DNA of 64,000 nt from Asticcacaulis solisilvae (GCF_017875235.1 NZ_JAGGMI010000015.1:46337-110336); one strand, 5' to 3'; shown: positions 39,552 to 49,030, numbered from the stretch's first letter. Notes: generated by a model not told the origin, from the sequence alone. Program-made: numbers and translations.

Positions 39552-42347
39552 ATGATCCATTCCAGCTGGCGCACCCATGCGTCTGTTATAGCCCTCACCG
39601 CCGCCATGCTGGGCGCGGGCACGCTTACCTTTGCCGCGCCGGCCCATGCCCAGGAGACGGCCAGCCCCAGTGCGCCGGCGGCCGAAACCGATGGTGACAC
39701 GGTCGTCGTACGGGGCATCCGCAATTCGCTGCGCTCTTCCATGAACGTCAAACGGGACGCCGTGAACGTCGTCGACGCCATCACCGCCGAAGATGTCGGC
39801 CAATTCCCGGACAAGAATCTCGGCGAAGCGCTGCAGCGCGTGACGGGTGTCCAGATTTCGCGTCAGGACGGCGAAGGCCGGGGCGTTTCCATTCGTGGCG
39901 GCGACCCGAACCAGACCCGCGTCGAAGTCAACGGCTCGACCGCCATGTCGCTGACGGTCGGCGCCGGTGACCGCGCGGTCGACTTCCGCGACCTGCCGGT
40001 CGAGTTCATCTCGCGCCTAGAGGTCGTCAAATCGGTGACGCCGGAAATGACCGAAGGCGGGGTCGGCGGCACGGTGCGCATTGTCACGCGCCGGCCGTTT
40101 GACAGCCGCAGGCCGTTCCTGGCCGCTTCGGCCCAGGGCGTCTATTCCAATCTGTCGGAAACCTGGGACCCCAAGCTGGCCATCATCGGTTCGCGCCTCT
40201 TCGCCGATGACACGATCGGCATCCTGGTCAGCGCCACCTTCGAAGACCGCCACCTGTTCTCCAACAATGCCCGTACGACCGGCTGGATCCGCCGCGAAGA
40301 CGCCGCGCGCGAACGCGCCGACGGTCCCACCGGCCGCGACTCCGACCTCAATGGCGACGGCGTCAACGACTGGATGCCCGAAATCCCGCGCCTCATCATG
40401 GACCGCCGCGACACCCGGCGCACCGCGCTCAATAGCGTCCTGGAATGGCGGCCGAACAGCGACCTGCAACTGTTCGCCGAGCTGACCTATGCCACCGCCA
40501 CCGAGGACGTCTACAGCCAGTTCCTGCAGCTGAGTGGCTCGGCCGGTGAAATCGACTATGCCAATTCGGCCGTCGGGGACGACAATACCGCCTCGCATAT
40601 TGAACTGGTCTCCACCGCCGCCTTCCCCATCGACCTGACCTACCGCAATATCCTCGGCAGCCTGACGCGCACCCAGTATACCAGCGCCGTCGGCGGCAAG
40701 TGGAATATCGGCCAATGGACATTCGACGGCCGCGCCTCCTATTCCAAGGGCGATGTCCACAACGACGAAATCAACTCGACGGCCTATGTCTTCGGCGTGC
40801 CGCGCGCGATCGTCGATTATACGGGATCGCAAGGGTCGCCGCAGTTCACCTTTCCGGGACTGGACGTCACGACCGGCCAGGGCGTGAACCAGCTCGACGC
40901 CATCTACAATCCACGTGACAACATCGCCGACGAAGCCGCCGTGCGCCTCAACGCCACCTGGACGCCCGTCGATTCCTTGTGGGTCAACAACGTCAAGTTC
41001 GGCATCGGACGCAGCGAAGTCACCAATGACAGCCTGTTGTACCAGCGCACCATCCGACTGGCCGGCCGGACCCCCATGCCGACCAGTTCGGGCGCCACGG
41101 TCGTCCACGCCGTTCCGGCCGCGACGCTGCAGTCGATCGTCAACGCCAATTCAACGGTCAACGACATTCCGTTCTTCAGCACGGGCGACCTTGGCTATTC
41201 CGGCGGCGTCCGCCAGTGGCTCGACAACACCTACGACACCTATTACGCCACCATCGCCGCCAGCGGCACAACCATGGACGTGATGGCGACAAACCCCAAT
41301 GCCGGCACGATGGGCAGCTACCAGAACTTCCTCGACACCTGGACGGTCGAGGAAAACACCGATTCCGCCTACCTCCAGATGGGCTTCCGCTTTGATGAGG
41401 ACTTCCCCTTCCCGATCGATGGCGTGATCGGTGGCCGCTATATCGAGACGGACACGCGCTCAAGCGGTTTCAACCGTGTCCAAAACGGTTCGACGGTCAC
41501 CTTCGTGCCCGGGGTCCGCGAAGGCAGCTATTCGGAGTTCCTGCCGTCGTTCAACATGCGCATGAAGTTCGTGCCCAACCGCTGGGTCGGCCGCTTTACG
41601 GCGACAAAGGTGATGTCTCGCCCTGCCCCAAGCCAGCTGGCCCTGCGCCGCTCCACCGACATAGTCGGCCTGACCGGCTCACGTGGCAATCCGGAACTGC
41701 TGCCGTTCGTGGCGACGCAGTTCGACCTGGGCCTTGAGCACTACATCAATTCGGACAGCTTCTGGTCCTTCACCCTGTTCCAGAAAAACATCTCGCGCTT
41801 CATCGTCAATCAGGTCGGACCGGAGGATGTCGATGGCATCACCTACAGCATCAGCCGGCCGGTCAATGTCGATGACCCCGTGAAGATCTCCGGCTTCGAA
41901 GCCGGCGTGCAATACGCGCTGGACTTCCTGCCGGCGCCGTTCAACGGCCTGGGCATCCTGGCCAATGTCACGGTCCAGGAAGACAAGGGCTATAAGGGCA
42001 CCGATCTCCTGACGGGCGCCACCCTGCCCTATCCCGGCTTGTCCAAGACCAGCTACAACACCTCGGTCTATTACGAAACCGACCGGATGAGCGCGCGCCT
42101 GTCCTATAACTGGCGTGACAAGTGGCTCATCACCCCGGCCGGGCGCGGCAACCTGCCCGAGTTCAACAAGGCCTATGGATCGCTGGATGCCGCGGTCAAC
42201 TTCAACGTCAATCCCAACTGGACGGTGTTCCTGGAAGGCGTGAACCTGACCGACCAGGTCCGTGTCGAATATAATGCCGACGCCCGCGTCATCGGCAACG
42301 AAACCTTCGGCTCCCGCATTTTCCTGGGTATCCGTTACAAGCAATAG
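39552..42347 (+). CDS. TonB-dependent receptor
   Basis: The 931-residue outer-membrane protein has a signal peptide (cleavage at PAHA-QE), a plug domain (VVVRGIRNSLRSSMNVKRDA, DVGQFPDKNLGEALQRVTGV, ISRLEVVKSVTPEMTEGGVG) and a 22-strand-type barrel ending in an aromatic C-terminus (FGSRIFLGIRYKQ). The plug is the form common in Caulobacteraceae receptors for oligosaccharides. With the neighbouring GH2 enzyme and LysR regulator it suggests import of a glycan fragment; siderophore uptake cannot be excluded. A strong terminator follows. Confidence 0.92.
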   Translation: MIHSSWRTHASVIALTAAMLGAGTLTFAAPAHAQETASPSAPAAETDGDTVVVRGIRNSLRSSMNVKRDAVNVVDAITAEDVGQFPDKNLGEALQRVTGVQISRQDGEGRGVSIRGGDPNQTRVEVNGSTAMSLTVGAGDRAVDFRDLPVEFISRLEVVKSVTPEMTEGGVGGTVRIVTRRPFDSRRPFLAASAQGVYSNLSETWDPKLAIIGSRLFADDTIGILVSATFEDRHLFSNNARTTGWIRREDAARERADGPTGRDSDLNGDGVNDWMPEIPRLIMDRRDTRRTALNSVLEWRPNSDLQLFAELTYATATEDVYSQFLQLSGSAGEIDYANSAVGDDNTASHIELVSTAAFPIDLTYRNILGSLTRTQYTSAVGGKWNIGQWTFDGRASYSKGDVHNDEINSTAYVFGVPRAIVDYTGSQGSPQFTFPGLDVTTGQGVNQLDAIYNPRDNIADEAAVRLNATWTPVDSLWVNNVKFGIGRSEVTNDSLLYQRTIRLAGRTPMPTSSGATVVHAVPAATLQSIVNANSTVNDIPFFSTGDLGYSGGVRQWLDNTYDTYYATIAASGTTMDVMATNPNAGTMGSYQNFLDTWTVEENTDSAYLQMGFRFDEDFPFPIDGVIGGRYIETDTRSSGFNRVQNGSTVTFVPGVREGSYSEFLPSFNMRMKFVPNRWVGRFTATKVMSRPAPSQLALRRSTDIVGLTGSRGNPELLPFVATQFDLGLEHYINSDSFWSFTLFQKNISRFIVNQVGPEDVDGITYSISRPVNVDDPVKISGFEAGVQYALDFLPAPFNGLGILANVTVQEDKGYKGTDLLTGATLPYPGLSKTSYNTSVYYETDRMSARLSYNWRDKWLITPAGRGNLPEFNKAYGSLDAAVNFNVNPNWTVFLEGVNLTDQVRVEYNADARVIGNETFGSRIFLGIRYKQ

Positions 42348-42388
42348 CTCCCCGTCGCCGACTCCTCCTTGTGAAGACGCGATCAACT

Positions 42389-42418
42389 GGCTGCCACCCT
42401 CGGGTGGCAGCCTTTTTC
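42389..42418 (+). terminator. Rho-independent terminator of the TonB receptor gene
   Basis: GGCTGCCACC pairs with GGTGGCAGCC across a short loop, followed by TTTTTCTT, 41 bases after the receptor stop codon. Confidence 0.9.
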
Positions 42419-42449
42419 TTCGGCGGTGCCGGCAAGGCATACCGGTACT

Positions 42450-42863
42450 TCAAAGAGCGGATGACGACGCCGCCTGTTCCGGGCGGCAATTGTCCCTGAG
42501 GAATCCTTCATAATCGACGTTCGTCCACGTTCCGGCGGCGAGCGCCAACACGGCTTCTGTAGCGGCCGCCTCACTCGCTTCGAACACCATGCCGTTGAGT
42601 TCCAGAAACAAGATGCCGAGGATAAAGCCGGTACGCTTGTTGCCATCGATGAAAGGATGGTTTTGCACTATGCCGGCCGTATAGGCGGCCGCCAGTGACA
42701 CCACGTCGACCTCGCCGCCATTGGCCATCAATTGCTTCGGCCTGGCCAGGACGGATGCCAGCAGGCCCGCATCCCGGACGCCATCCGGTCCTCCGTGCAG
42801 GACGAGCGAGCGGCCATGAATGGCCAACGCCTCCCGCTCTTCCAGCCACACCCAGTCCGTCAT
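42450..42863 (-). CDS. doc: Doc-type toxin (death-on-curing family)
   Basis: The 137-residue protein has the Doc form of the Fic motif, HPFIDGNKRTG, whose Lys (in place of the Fic Gly) goes with kinase-type transfer of phosphate, in Doc onto elongation factor Tu. LHGGPDGVRDAGLLASVLAR is the usual N-terminal block. It overlaps the upstream antitoxin gene by ATGA, the normal order for this module. Confidence 0.9.
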   Translation of the reverse strand: MTDWVWLEEREALAIHGRSLVLHGGPDGVRDAGLLASVLARPKQLMANGGEVDVVSLAAAYTAGIVQNHPFIDGNKRTGFILGILFLELNGMVFEASEAAATEAVLALAAGTWTNVDYEGFLRDNCRPEQAASSSAL

Positions 42864-43087
42864 TTTGCCAGGACGCTGAGCGTATTCCGATAGCGGCGCA
42901 TGATCGATTCCGCCTTGTCCATCTTCTCGGCAAAGCCGGGGTCATATGGCGTCAGGCGATAACCGCCATCCGGCGTCTCCACGGCGTATAGGGTGTCGCC
43001 CTTGGCGACGTTTAGCCGGCTCAGCATTTCCTTTGGAATGACGACGCCCGTGGACGTGCCGATGGCGGTCAGTTTCAATGTGTTCAT
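42860..43087 (-). CDS. AbrB/MazE-family antitoxin
   Basis: The 75-residue protein begins MNTLKLTAIGTSTGVVIPKE and has the AbrB swapped-hairpin DNA-binding pattern (VVIPKEMLSRLNVAKGDTLY) and a disordered, charged C-terminus that would wrap the toxin. It should neutralise Doc and repress the operon through the dyad just upstream. Confidence 0.88.
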   Translation of the reverse strand: MNTLKLTAIGTSTGVVIPKEMLSRLNVAKGDTLYAVETPDGGYRLTPYDPGFAEKMDKAESIMRRYRNTLSVLAK

Positions 43088-43102
43088 AATAGCGTCTCGT
43101 CA

Positions 43103-43124
43103 CATTATTATAAACATTATAATG
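43103..43124. promoter_or_regulatory. Putative toxin-antitoxin operator
   Basis: CATTATTAT-AAAC-ATTATAATG is a 9-nt-arm dyad with one mismatch, 15 bases upstream of the antitoxin start. Confidence 0.55.
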
Positions 43125-43168
43125 ACGGATATTAGAAATTCAAGGCAGAGCAGGCCAGCTCCGCCCCA

Positions 43169-44026
43169 CTATCCCACCGGCAGCAAGCGCGTATGTACCG
43201 CGTGTTCGGGAGCCTCCGAAAACACGCGCCGGCGCCGGGCCAGGTAGTCGCCTGGCGTATGACCGGTGAAGAACTTGAATTCCTTGTTGAAATGCGCCTG
43301 GTCCGAGAACAGGAAGTCCTGAGCGACCGAAGTCCAGCTTGACGGGCGCTTTCCGTCGACCGCGTCGATGACCTGCTGGATGCGGTAGAGCCGCGCCAGC
43401 CGCTTGGGCGGGACGCCGACGACGCAGTTGAACAGCGAAATCATATGCTTGGGCGTGAAATCGGGCAGCGGAAAGAGGTCGCCATGCTCGCCCAGGCCAT
43501 TATCGGCCCTGAACGCCTCGAGCGCCCGGGCGATCTTTTCGAACTTGGCCGCGCGGTCCAGGCGCGCCATCAGCAGGCGTTCCAGCAGGACGAACCGCGC
43601 CTGGACACCGCCCGCCCCGTAAAGCCGTTCACGCAGTTCCCCGGCAAACCGGCGCCAGACGTCATCGAGCGGAACGAGCTGGTTGTGCACCGCGTTGACA
43701 TCGATTCCCAAGAGGCTGTGGGCGCCGCCCGGCCAGAAACTGACCCCGATAAAGTCGGGATCATTCGGCCAGACGACGGTGTGGTACTGGTCCCAGACCC
43801 CCATGAACCAACCCCTTGGGTCGACGGCGAAGAATTCGGCGTCGCCAGGGCGTTTCGCCAGGAAACCGCCGCCGAAATTGATCTTCAGGTCGGTCTGGGG
43901 CGAAGGCAGCACCTTTTCCTCGCGGTACGGCATCGTGCCCGTCGGGGCGTAGAAGTAGCGCACGTAGCGGTTCAGCGGATAGCCCGGTGTGTAGGCCTGG
44001 AATGACATGGTTATATTGTCCGCCAT
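43169..44026 (-). CDS. AraC family transcriptional regulator
   Basis: The 285-residue protein has an N-terminal DUF6597-like domain (YVRYFYAPTGTMPYREEKVL; GWFMGVWDQYHTVVWPND) and a C-terminal AraC domain (IQQVIDAVDGKRPSSWTSVA; DQAHFNKEFKFFTGHTPGDY). It is divergent from a membrane-protein gene at 44279, which it may control. A GGGGAT site precedes the start. Confidence 0.85.
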   Translation of the reverse strand: MADNITMSFQAYTPGYPLNRYVRYFYAPTGTMPYREEKVLPSPQTDLKINFGGGFLAKRPGDAEFFAVDPRGWFMGVWDQYHTVVWPNDPDFIGVSFWPGGAHSLLGIDVNAVHNQLVPLDDVWRRFAGELRERLYGAGGVQARFVLLERLLMARLDRAAKFEKIARALEAFRADNGLGEHGDLFPLPDFTPKHMISLFNCVVGVPPKRLARLYRIQQVIDAVDGKRPSSWTSVAQDFLFSDQAHFNKEFKFFTGHTPGDYLARRRRVFSEAPEHAVHTRLLPVG

Positions 44027-44154
44027 ATCCCCGGATTTTCAACCGGAATCGGACGGCGAAATTTTTGGCCGGAGGTTAAATAAATACAATTTCGCGCCGG
44101 CGCGATGGTTTAGGCTGGGCCTGCGCCCGCCGCGTCCGCGTGTCCGGCCGGCTT

Positions 44155-44208
44155 ACTTTGCCGCGAGATTAGGCCGAAAACCGCTGCACACTTTTCGGCA
44201 TATCGCGG
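44155..44208 (-). repeat. Decayed copy of the two-hairpin element
   Basis: The segment CTTTGCCGCGAGATTAGGCC, then CACTTTTCGGCATATCGCGG, aligns with one half of the 115-bp element but carries many substitutions and lacks the GATCGGTATGAT dyad. Confidence 0.5.
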
Positions 44209-44278
44209 GTTATCGCCGCCGGACACGCACCTTCGCGCGCGCAAAAACGATGAAAAAAGGTCAGGGAAACACAGCGAT

Positions 44279-45016
44279 ATGAACAACTTGTCTTTAGTGA
44301 ACCGTCTGCCGTTCGCCGCGGGGATGGCGGGTCTGGGTGCGGTCTGCCTGGTCTTTCGGGACTTTGCCCTGCAGTGGCAATCCGCTCCGGAGTGGGTAAA
44401 GCTCATCCCCTTTGCGGCGATCGTCAGCGCGCTGTGGCTCGTCGCCACCGGGATCGCGCTGGCCGTCAGGCGGCTGGCGTTCGCGGGCGCGGTGTCGGCC
44501 ATAGTCTTGTTCGGCGTCTGGGCGTTTGTCTTTCACGGGCCCTTGGTGGCACAGCAGCCGACGCAGCTCTATCTCTGGCTTGGCATGGCCGAAACAGGCT
44601 GTTTGATGGCCGCGGGTCTGGCGCTGATCGGCGCCCACAGGCAGGACGCCCGTATGCTTCAGGGCGCGCGGATCGTCTTTGGACTGTGCGCCGTGGTGTT
44701 TGGTTTGAGCCACTTCGTCTATGTCGATCCGACGGCGAAGATGGTGCCGGCGTGGCTGCCTTTTCCGCTGGCCTTTGCGTACCTCACCGGCGCCGGCCAT
44801 CTTGCGGCCGGCCTGGCTCTGGTGTCCGGCGTCAAGGCGCGGCTGGCGGCGGGCATGGAAGCCGCCATGTGCGCGTCGTTTGTGATTCTGCTGCACGTGC
44901 CGCGCGTCATCGCCGCCCCGGCAAGCCAGCTGGAATGGACCATGGTGTGCGTGGCTTTGGCCATTGCGGGCGCGGCATGGGTGATCCGCAGTTACGCTAC
45001 GGCGACAAAGGTGTGA
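44279..45016 (+). CDS. Multi-pass membrane protein
   Basis: The 245-residue protein has about seven membrane helices (LPFAAGMAGLGAVCLVFRDF; LAFAGAVSAIVLFGVWAFVF; GMEAAMCASFVILLHVPRVI) in a layout reminiscent of DoxX/DUF4267-type proteins. An AGGG site lies upstream. Function is unknown; its position opposite an AraC regulator suggests induced expression. Confidence 0.65.
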   Translation: MNNLSLVNRLPFAAGMAGLGAVCLVFRDFALQWQSAPEWVKLIPFAAIVSALWLVATGIALAVRRLAFAGAVSAIVLFGVWAFVFHGPLVAQQPTQLYLWLGMAETGCLMAAGLALIGAHRQDARMLQGARIVFGLCAVVFGLSHFVYVDPTAKMVPAWLPFPLAFAYLTGAGHLAAGLALVSGVKARLAAGMEAAMCASFVILLHVPRVIAAPASQLEWTMVCVALAIAGAAWVIRSYATATKV

Positions 45017-45040
45017 TTTTTACAGGTACGCGTTGACACC

Positions 45041-45170
45041 GTCCCTCCTCCCTAGCGCGAAGCGGTGGGGAGGTGGCGTTTGCGCCAGCAAACGGCGGAG
45101 GGTAAAACTGCCTGTTATACCCCTCCACCCCTTCGGGGTCCCCCTCCCCATGCTACGCATAGGGAGGAGA
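45041..45170. repeat. G+C-rich modular repeat, modules A and B together
   Basis: Module A (45041-45102, GTCCCTCCTCCCTAGCG to GGCGGAGGGT) is followed by module B (45115-45170, ATACCCCTCCACCCCTTCGG to AGGGAGGAG). It is the most complete copy in the window and shows the two modules in one element. Confidence 0.7.
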
Positions 45171-45565
45171 TGTGCTGCCTAGCCTGAGGTCAATCCGCAA
45201 ACTCCCTCATCGCCAAGCCATTGTCTTGTCGCGCGGCATCCGTTTTCGTGTGACCGGTATCACAGGTAAAATTTTTACAATCCAATCCCGTCAACCCGGC
45301 TTATTTCACTAGCTCTCCCCTTATCGAGGGAAGGGCTTTCCGTACCGGCGCCGGTGCGGATTTCTCTCCGCAAGGGCTGTCTCCCCAACTGGATTGGGCC
45401 GCCTAAGCCCGCGGCTCCGTCATTTTACAACAGGCCCACAAGGGCAAGCGGCAGACGGGGAAGCAAGGCGGGTCCTGAGAAAAACCGCCCAATGAAAAAG
45501 GTTGCAAGCCTGCGACCCCTGTATCCGCCGGCAGAAAAAGCAAGTGGCAACAACATAGATTTGGG
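45171..45565. other. Gene-free leader region of the large TonB receptor
   Basis: Nearly 400 bases without a gene. A dyad TGTGA-CCGGTA-TCACA at 45249-45264 could bind a LacI- or Crp-type regulator. The stretch 45310-45560 is rich in short inverted repeats but does not match a cobalamin or other riboswitch I know. It presumably holds the promoter and a long leader. Confidence 0.4.
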
Positions 45566-48500
45566 ATGAAAACAGTGACTACACACGTAAAAAACACGCA
45601 CAGCCTCGCGCTGCGCAAAGCCATTCTTGGCGGTGCGTCCACGCTCGCGCTCCTCGCCGCGGCCGGCACCGCCATGGCCCAGGACGCCCCTGCCCCCGCC
45701 GCTCCGGCGGAAGCGGACGTCGTCGTCGTCACCGGCGTTCGCGGCTCGCTGCAGCGTTCGATGAACATCAAGAAGAACGCCACCGGCGTCGTTGACGCCA
45801 TCACGGCTGAAGACATCGGCAAGTATCCGGACACCAACCTGGCCGAGTCGGTCCAGCGCATTCCCGGCGTTTCGATCGACCGCGTCAACGGCGCGGGCTC
45901 CAAGGTCACGGTGCGCGGCTTCGGCCCCGGCTTCAACCTCGTGACGCTCAACGGCCGCGTCATGCCGACCGCCTCCATCGATCTGATCGGCGGCGGCAAT
46001 ACCTTCGCCATGGGCGGATCGCGCAGCTTCGACTTCTCGAACATCGCCTCGGACAGCATATCGGGCTTCGAAGTCTACAAGACCGGCAAGGCGGGCGTGG
46101 CCTCCGGCGGCATCGGCGCGACGCTGAACATCAAGACCCTGCGCCCGATCAGCAAGGCCGGCGCGACCGGCTCGGTCAGCGTCAAGGCGCTGCACGGCGA
46201 CGGCATGGTCGACGGCAAGGACTGGACCCCGGAAGCCACGGGCGTCTTCAGCTGGGCCGACGACGCCAAGACCTTCGGCGTCGCGCTGTTCGCGCAATAT
46301 TCGGAACGGGACGTGGCGACTCGCCAGGCGACCCAGAACAGCTGGAACCTCGACACCCGCGCCCAGTTCTACGATCCGAACAGCGGCCGCCTGCGTTACG
46401 CCGCGGACAAGACGACCCTGCTGACCCAGATCACCAACCCGCCGCCGGCCGGTTCGCTGGTCGCCTATCCGAACGACAGCCGCTACGCCCTGTCGCAGAC
46501 GCACAACCAGCGCACCAATATCGGCGCCACGGTCCAGTTCCGCCCGGCCGAAAACTGGCTGTTCACCGCCGACGCCCTCTATGTTGAAAACAAGGGCTCG
46601 GAACAGCGCGCCGAACAGACCAACTGGTTCAACCGCCCCTTCGACCAGGTCAAGTTCGAGCAAGGTGAGTCGGGCATCTACAACGCCCTCTACCTGCAGG
46701 AAAACCTGAACGGCACCAAGGACATCGGCTTCGAACAGCAGTTGCTGGGCCAGAAGAACACCCTGCAGTCAATCGGCTTTAATGCGAAGTGGGACATCAA
46801 TGACAAGATGTCGCTGACCTTCGACGTCCACAGCTCCGAAGGCAAGGCGACGCCGGACAATCCGAACGGCACGTCGTCCGTCATGATGTCGATCGGCGCA
46901 CCCGTCGTGAAGGACCACTCGGTCGACTTCACGGGTGACATTCCGGTGCAGAAATATACCGTCTGGGACGGCAATCCGGTCTACAGGACCAATTCCGCCG
47001 GCCAGTTGGTCAACTCCGCCGGCACGGTCATCGTCGACGCCAACGGCAACTACCTGCCAGGCTTCTCGGCCGCCAATCGCGTGATCGCCGGCTATCGTGG
47101 CAACAACAACGGCAAGCTGGACGTGGGTGACCTGGGCAGCCAGGTCGCGCGCATGGCCGTGAACAGCCAGGAGCACAAGGTCGACGAAGCCAAGATCGAT
47201 TTCTCTTACGACTTCGACGGCGACAGCCGCTTCGACGCCGGGCTGGACTTCATCAAGTCGCGCATGCAGACGACCAGCGGCCAGACCTATCAGGCCCTGG
47301 GTGACTGGGGCATCGGCAATCCGGGCGACATCGCCCAGTACGCGCCGGGCCTGGTCGAGACCTATAATCTCGGCGAACTGTTCGAGGACTTCAATCCGGG
47401 CCAGTCGGACATCGCCTTCCGCGGCAATGCGCTCGACATATATGAGGCCATGGCGGCGTCATCGCTCTACAAGGCGACGATTCCGACGGCGGCCATGACG
47501 TCCAACGCGGTCGAAGAGCAGATCATGGCGGCCTACGGCCAGTTCACCATGAAGGGCGACTTCCTCGGCCGCCGCGCCACGGTCGTTGCCGGCGTCCGGT
47601 ATGAAAAAACCGATGTCACCGCGTCCGCGCTGCAAAGCACCCCGATCGCCATCCGCTGGACGGCCGACAACGACTTCACGGTCGACAGCAGTTCCGCCAC
47701 GGTCGCCCAGGAATACAAGTCCGATTATGATCACTGGCTGCCCAACCTCGACATCTCGTGGGAAGCCATGGATGACGTGATCGTCCGCGCGTCCTTCTCG
47801 AAGACCATAGCGCGTCCGGCCTATTCGAACCTCTATGCGACCACGGCTCCGGGCACGCCGCCCCGTCCGACCGCCAACGGCACCAACCCGACCGCGACCC
47901 GCGGCAACCCGGCCCTGCTGCCGCTGGAATCGTCGAACGTCGACTTCTCGGCCGAATGGTACTACGGCCGCGACAGTTACGTCTCGCTTGGCTTCTACAA
48001 CAAGGATGTGAACAACTTCGTCGGCACCGGCCGCATCCAGGCGAACCCGTTCGGCTTACGTGACCCGTCGTCAGGCGCCGCCGGCTCCAGATCGGGCATC
48101 GCCAAGGACCTGCTGGCAGGCATCAACCAGTCGACCACCGACGTGAACCTGTTCACGATGACGGCGCTCTACGACCACTATCTCAAGACCGGCAGCACGC
48201 CCACGGTCGCTCAGACCCAGGCACGCAACGATTACGTCGCCAACCTGGACGGCTCCGGCAACCTGAACCAGACCTATGTCGACCAGGTGCTGAAGGCCTA
48301 TGACCTGGTGGCCGACGCGAACGATCCGCTGTTCGTGTTCGAGACCAACATCCCGGTCAACAACAAGACGGCCAACCTGCACGGCTTCGAAGCGGCCTTC
48401 CAGCACTTCTTCGGCGACACGGGCTTTGGCCTGTCGGGCAGCCTGACGACGGTCAACGGCGACATCGGTTTCGACAATTCCGCGCCTCCGGGCACGCAGC

Positions 48501-48829
48501 AATTCCCGCTGCTGGGCCTGTCGAACACCTATAACATCACGGCCATCTACGATAAGGGCGCCTGGTCCGGTCGCGTCTCCTACAACTGGCGCGACGAGTT
48601 CATCAACGCCACCAACATCGGCGCCCAGACCGATCCGGGCTATACCGAAGCGTTCGGCACGATCGACGCCTCGCTGAACTACCAGATCACGGATCACCTC
48701 CAGGCGACCTTCGAGGGCCTCAACCTCAACAAGGCCCACCTGCGCCAGCACGGCCGTGACACAAGCAACCTGTACTTCGCCCAGGAACTGGACACGCGCT
48801 ACCAGTTCGGCCTGCGCTACAAGTTCTAG
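45566..48829 (+). CDS. TonB-dependent receptor (large)
   Basis: The 1087-residue outer-membrane receptor has a signal peptide (cleavage at AMA-QD), a plug (VVVVTGVRGSLQRSMNIKKN, DIGKYPDTNLAESVQRIPGV, VTVRGFGPGFNLVTLNGRVM) and a barrel ending QFGLRYKF. The plug sequence is the Caulobacterales/Sphingomonadales oligosaccharide type; the barrel is longer than in the receptor at 39552. No transporter or hydrolase gene adjoins it. Its TAG stop is also the first triplet of the two-hairpin element. Confidence 0.92.
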   Translation: MKTVTTHVKNTHSLALRKAILGGASTLALLAAAGTAMAQDAPAPAAPAEADVVVVTGVRGSLQRSMNIKKNATGVVDAITAEDIGKYPDTNLAESVQRIPGVSIDRVNGAGSKVTVRGFGPGFNLVTLNGRVMPTASIDLIGGGNTFAMGGSRSFDFSNIASDSISGFEVYKTGKAGVASGGIGATLNIKTLRPISKAGATGSVSVKALHGDGMVDGKDWTPEATGVFSWADDAKTFGVALFAQYSERDVATRQATQNSWNLDTRAQFYDPNSGRLRYAADKTTLLTQITNPPPAGSLVAYPNDSRYALSQTHNQRTNIGATVQFRPAENWLFTADALYVENKGSEQRAEQTNWFNRPFDQVKFEQGESGIYNALYLQENLNGTKDIGFEQQLLGQKNTLQSIGFNAKWDINDKMSLTFDVHSSEGKATPDNPNGTSSVMMSIGAPVVKDHSVDFTGDIPVQKYTVWDGNPVYRTNSAGQLVNSAGTVIVDANGNYLPGFSAANRVIAGYRGNNNGKLDVGDLGSQVARMAVNSQEHKVDEAKIDFSYDFDGDSRFDAGLDFIKSRMQTTSGQTYQALGDWGIGNPGDIAQYAPGLVETYNLGELFEDFNPGQSDIAFRGNALDIYEAMAASSLYKATIPTAAMTSNAVEEQIMAAYGQFTMKGDFLGRRATVVAGVRYEKTDVTASALQSTPIAIRWTADNDFTVDSSSATVAQEYKSDYDHWLPNLDISWEAMDDVIVRASFSKTIARPAYSNLYATTAPGTPPRPTANGTNPTATRGNPALLPLESSNVDFSAEWYYGRDSYVSLGFYNKDVNNFVGTGRIQANPFGLRDPSSGAAGSRSGIAKDLLAGINQSTTDVNLFTMTALYDHYLKTGSTPTVAQTQARNDYVANLDGSGNLNQTYVDQVLKAYDLVADANDPLFVFETNIPVNNKTANLHGFEAAFQHFFGDTGFGLSGSLTTVNGDIGFDNSAPPGTQQFPLLGLSNTYNITAIYDKGAWSGRVSYNWRDEFINATNIGAQTDPGYTEAFGTIDASLNYQITDHLQATFEGLNLNKAHLRQHGRDTSNLYFAQELDTRYQFGLRYKF

Positions 48830-48941
48830 AGCGATATGGCGAAAAGTGCCAAGATGCGTTTTTTGGGGTTTTCGCCTTAAATATCGCGACAAAACAAAAA
48901 CTTAGATCGGTATGATGTTTCCACTTAAAATCATACCGATC
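48827..48941 (+). repeat. Two-hairpin interspersed element, copy 3
   Basis: This plus-strand copy starts with the TAG stop codon of the TonB receptor gene (TAGAGCGATATGGCGAAAAG) and ends with the dyad around ATCGGTATGATG. It is nearly identical to the inverted copies at 17222 and 31669. Confidence 0.88.
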
Positions 48942-49030
48942 GAAGCCAAAGCATTTCCCGGCGAAGTGGCTGCCGGTTCGCCGTCGGAAATGCGACAAGA
49001 TAGAGTCTTGAAGACATGACCGGTCACGGG

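Noticed and set aside
45171..45565. Riboswitch (cobalamin type) before the TonB receptor
   Set aside because: Long leaders of TonB receptors often carry one, but I could not find the conserved box or core elements here.
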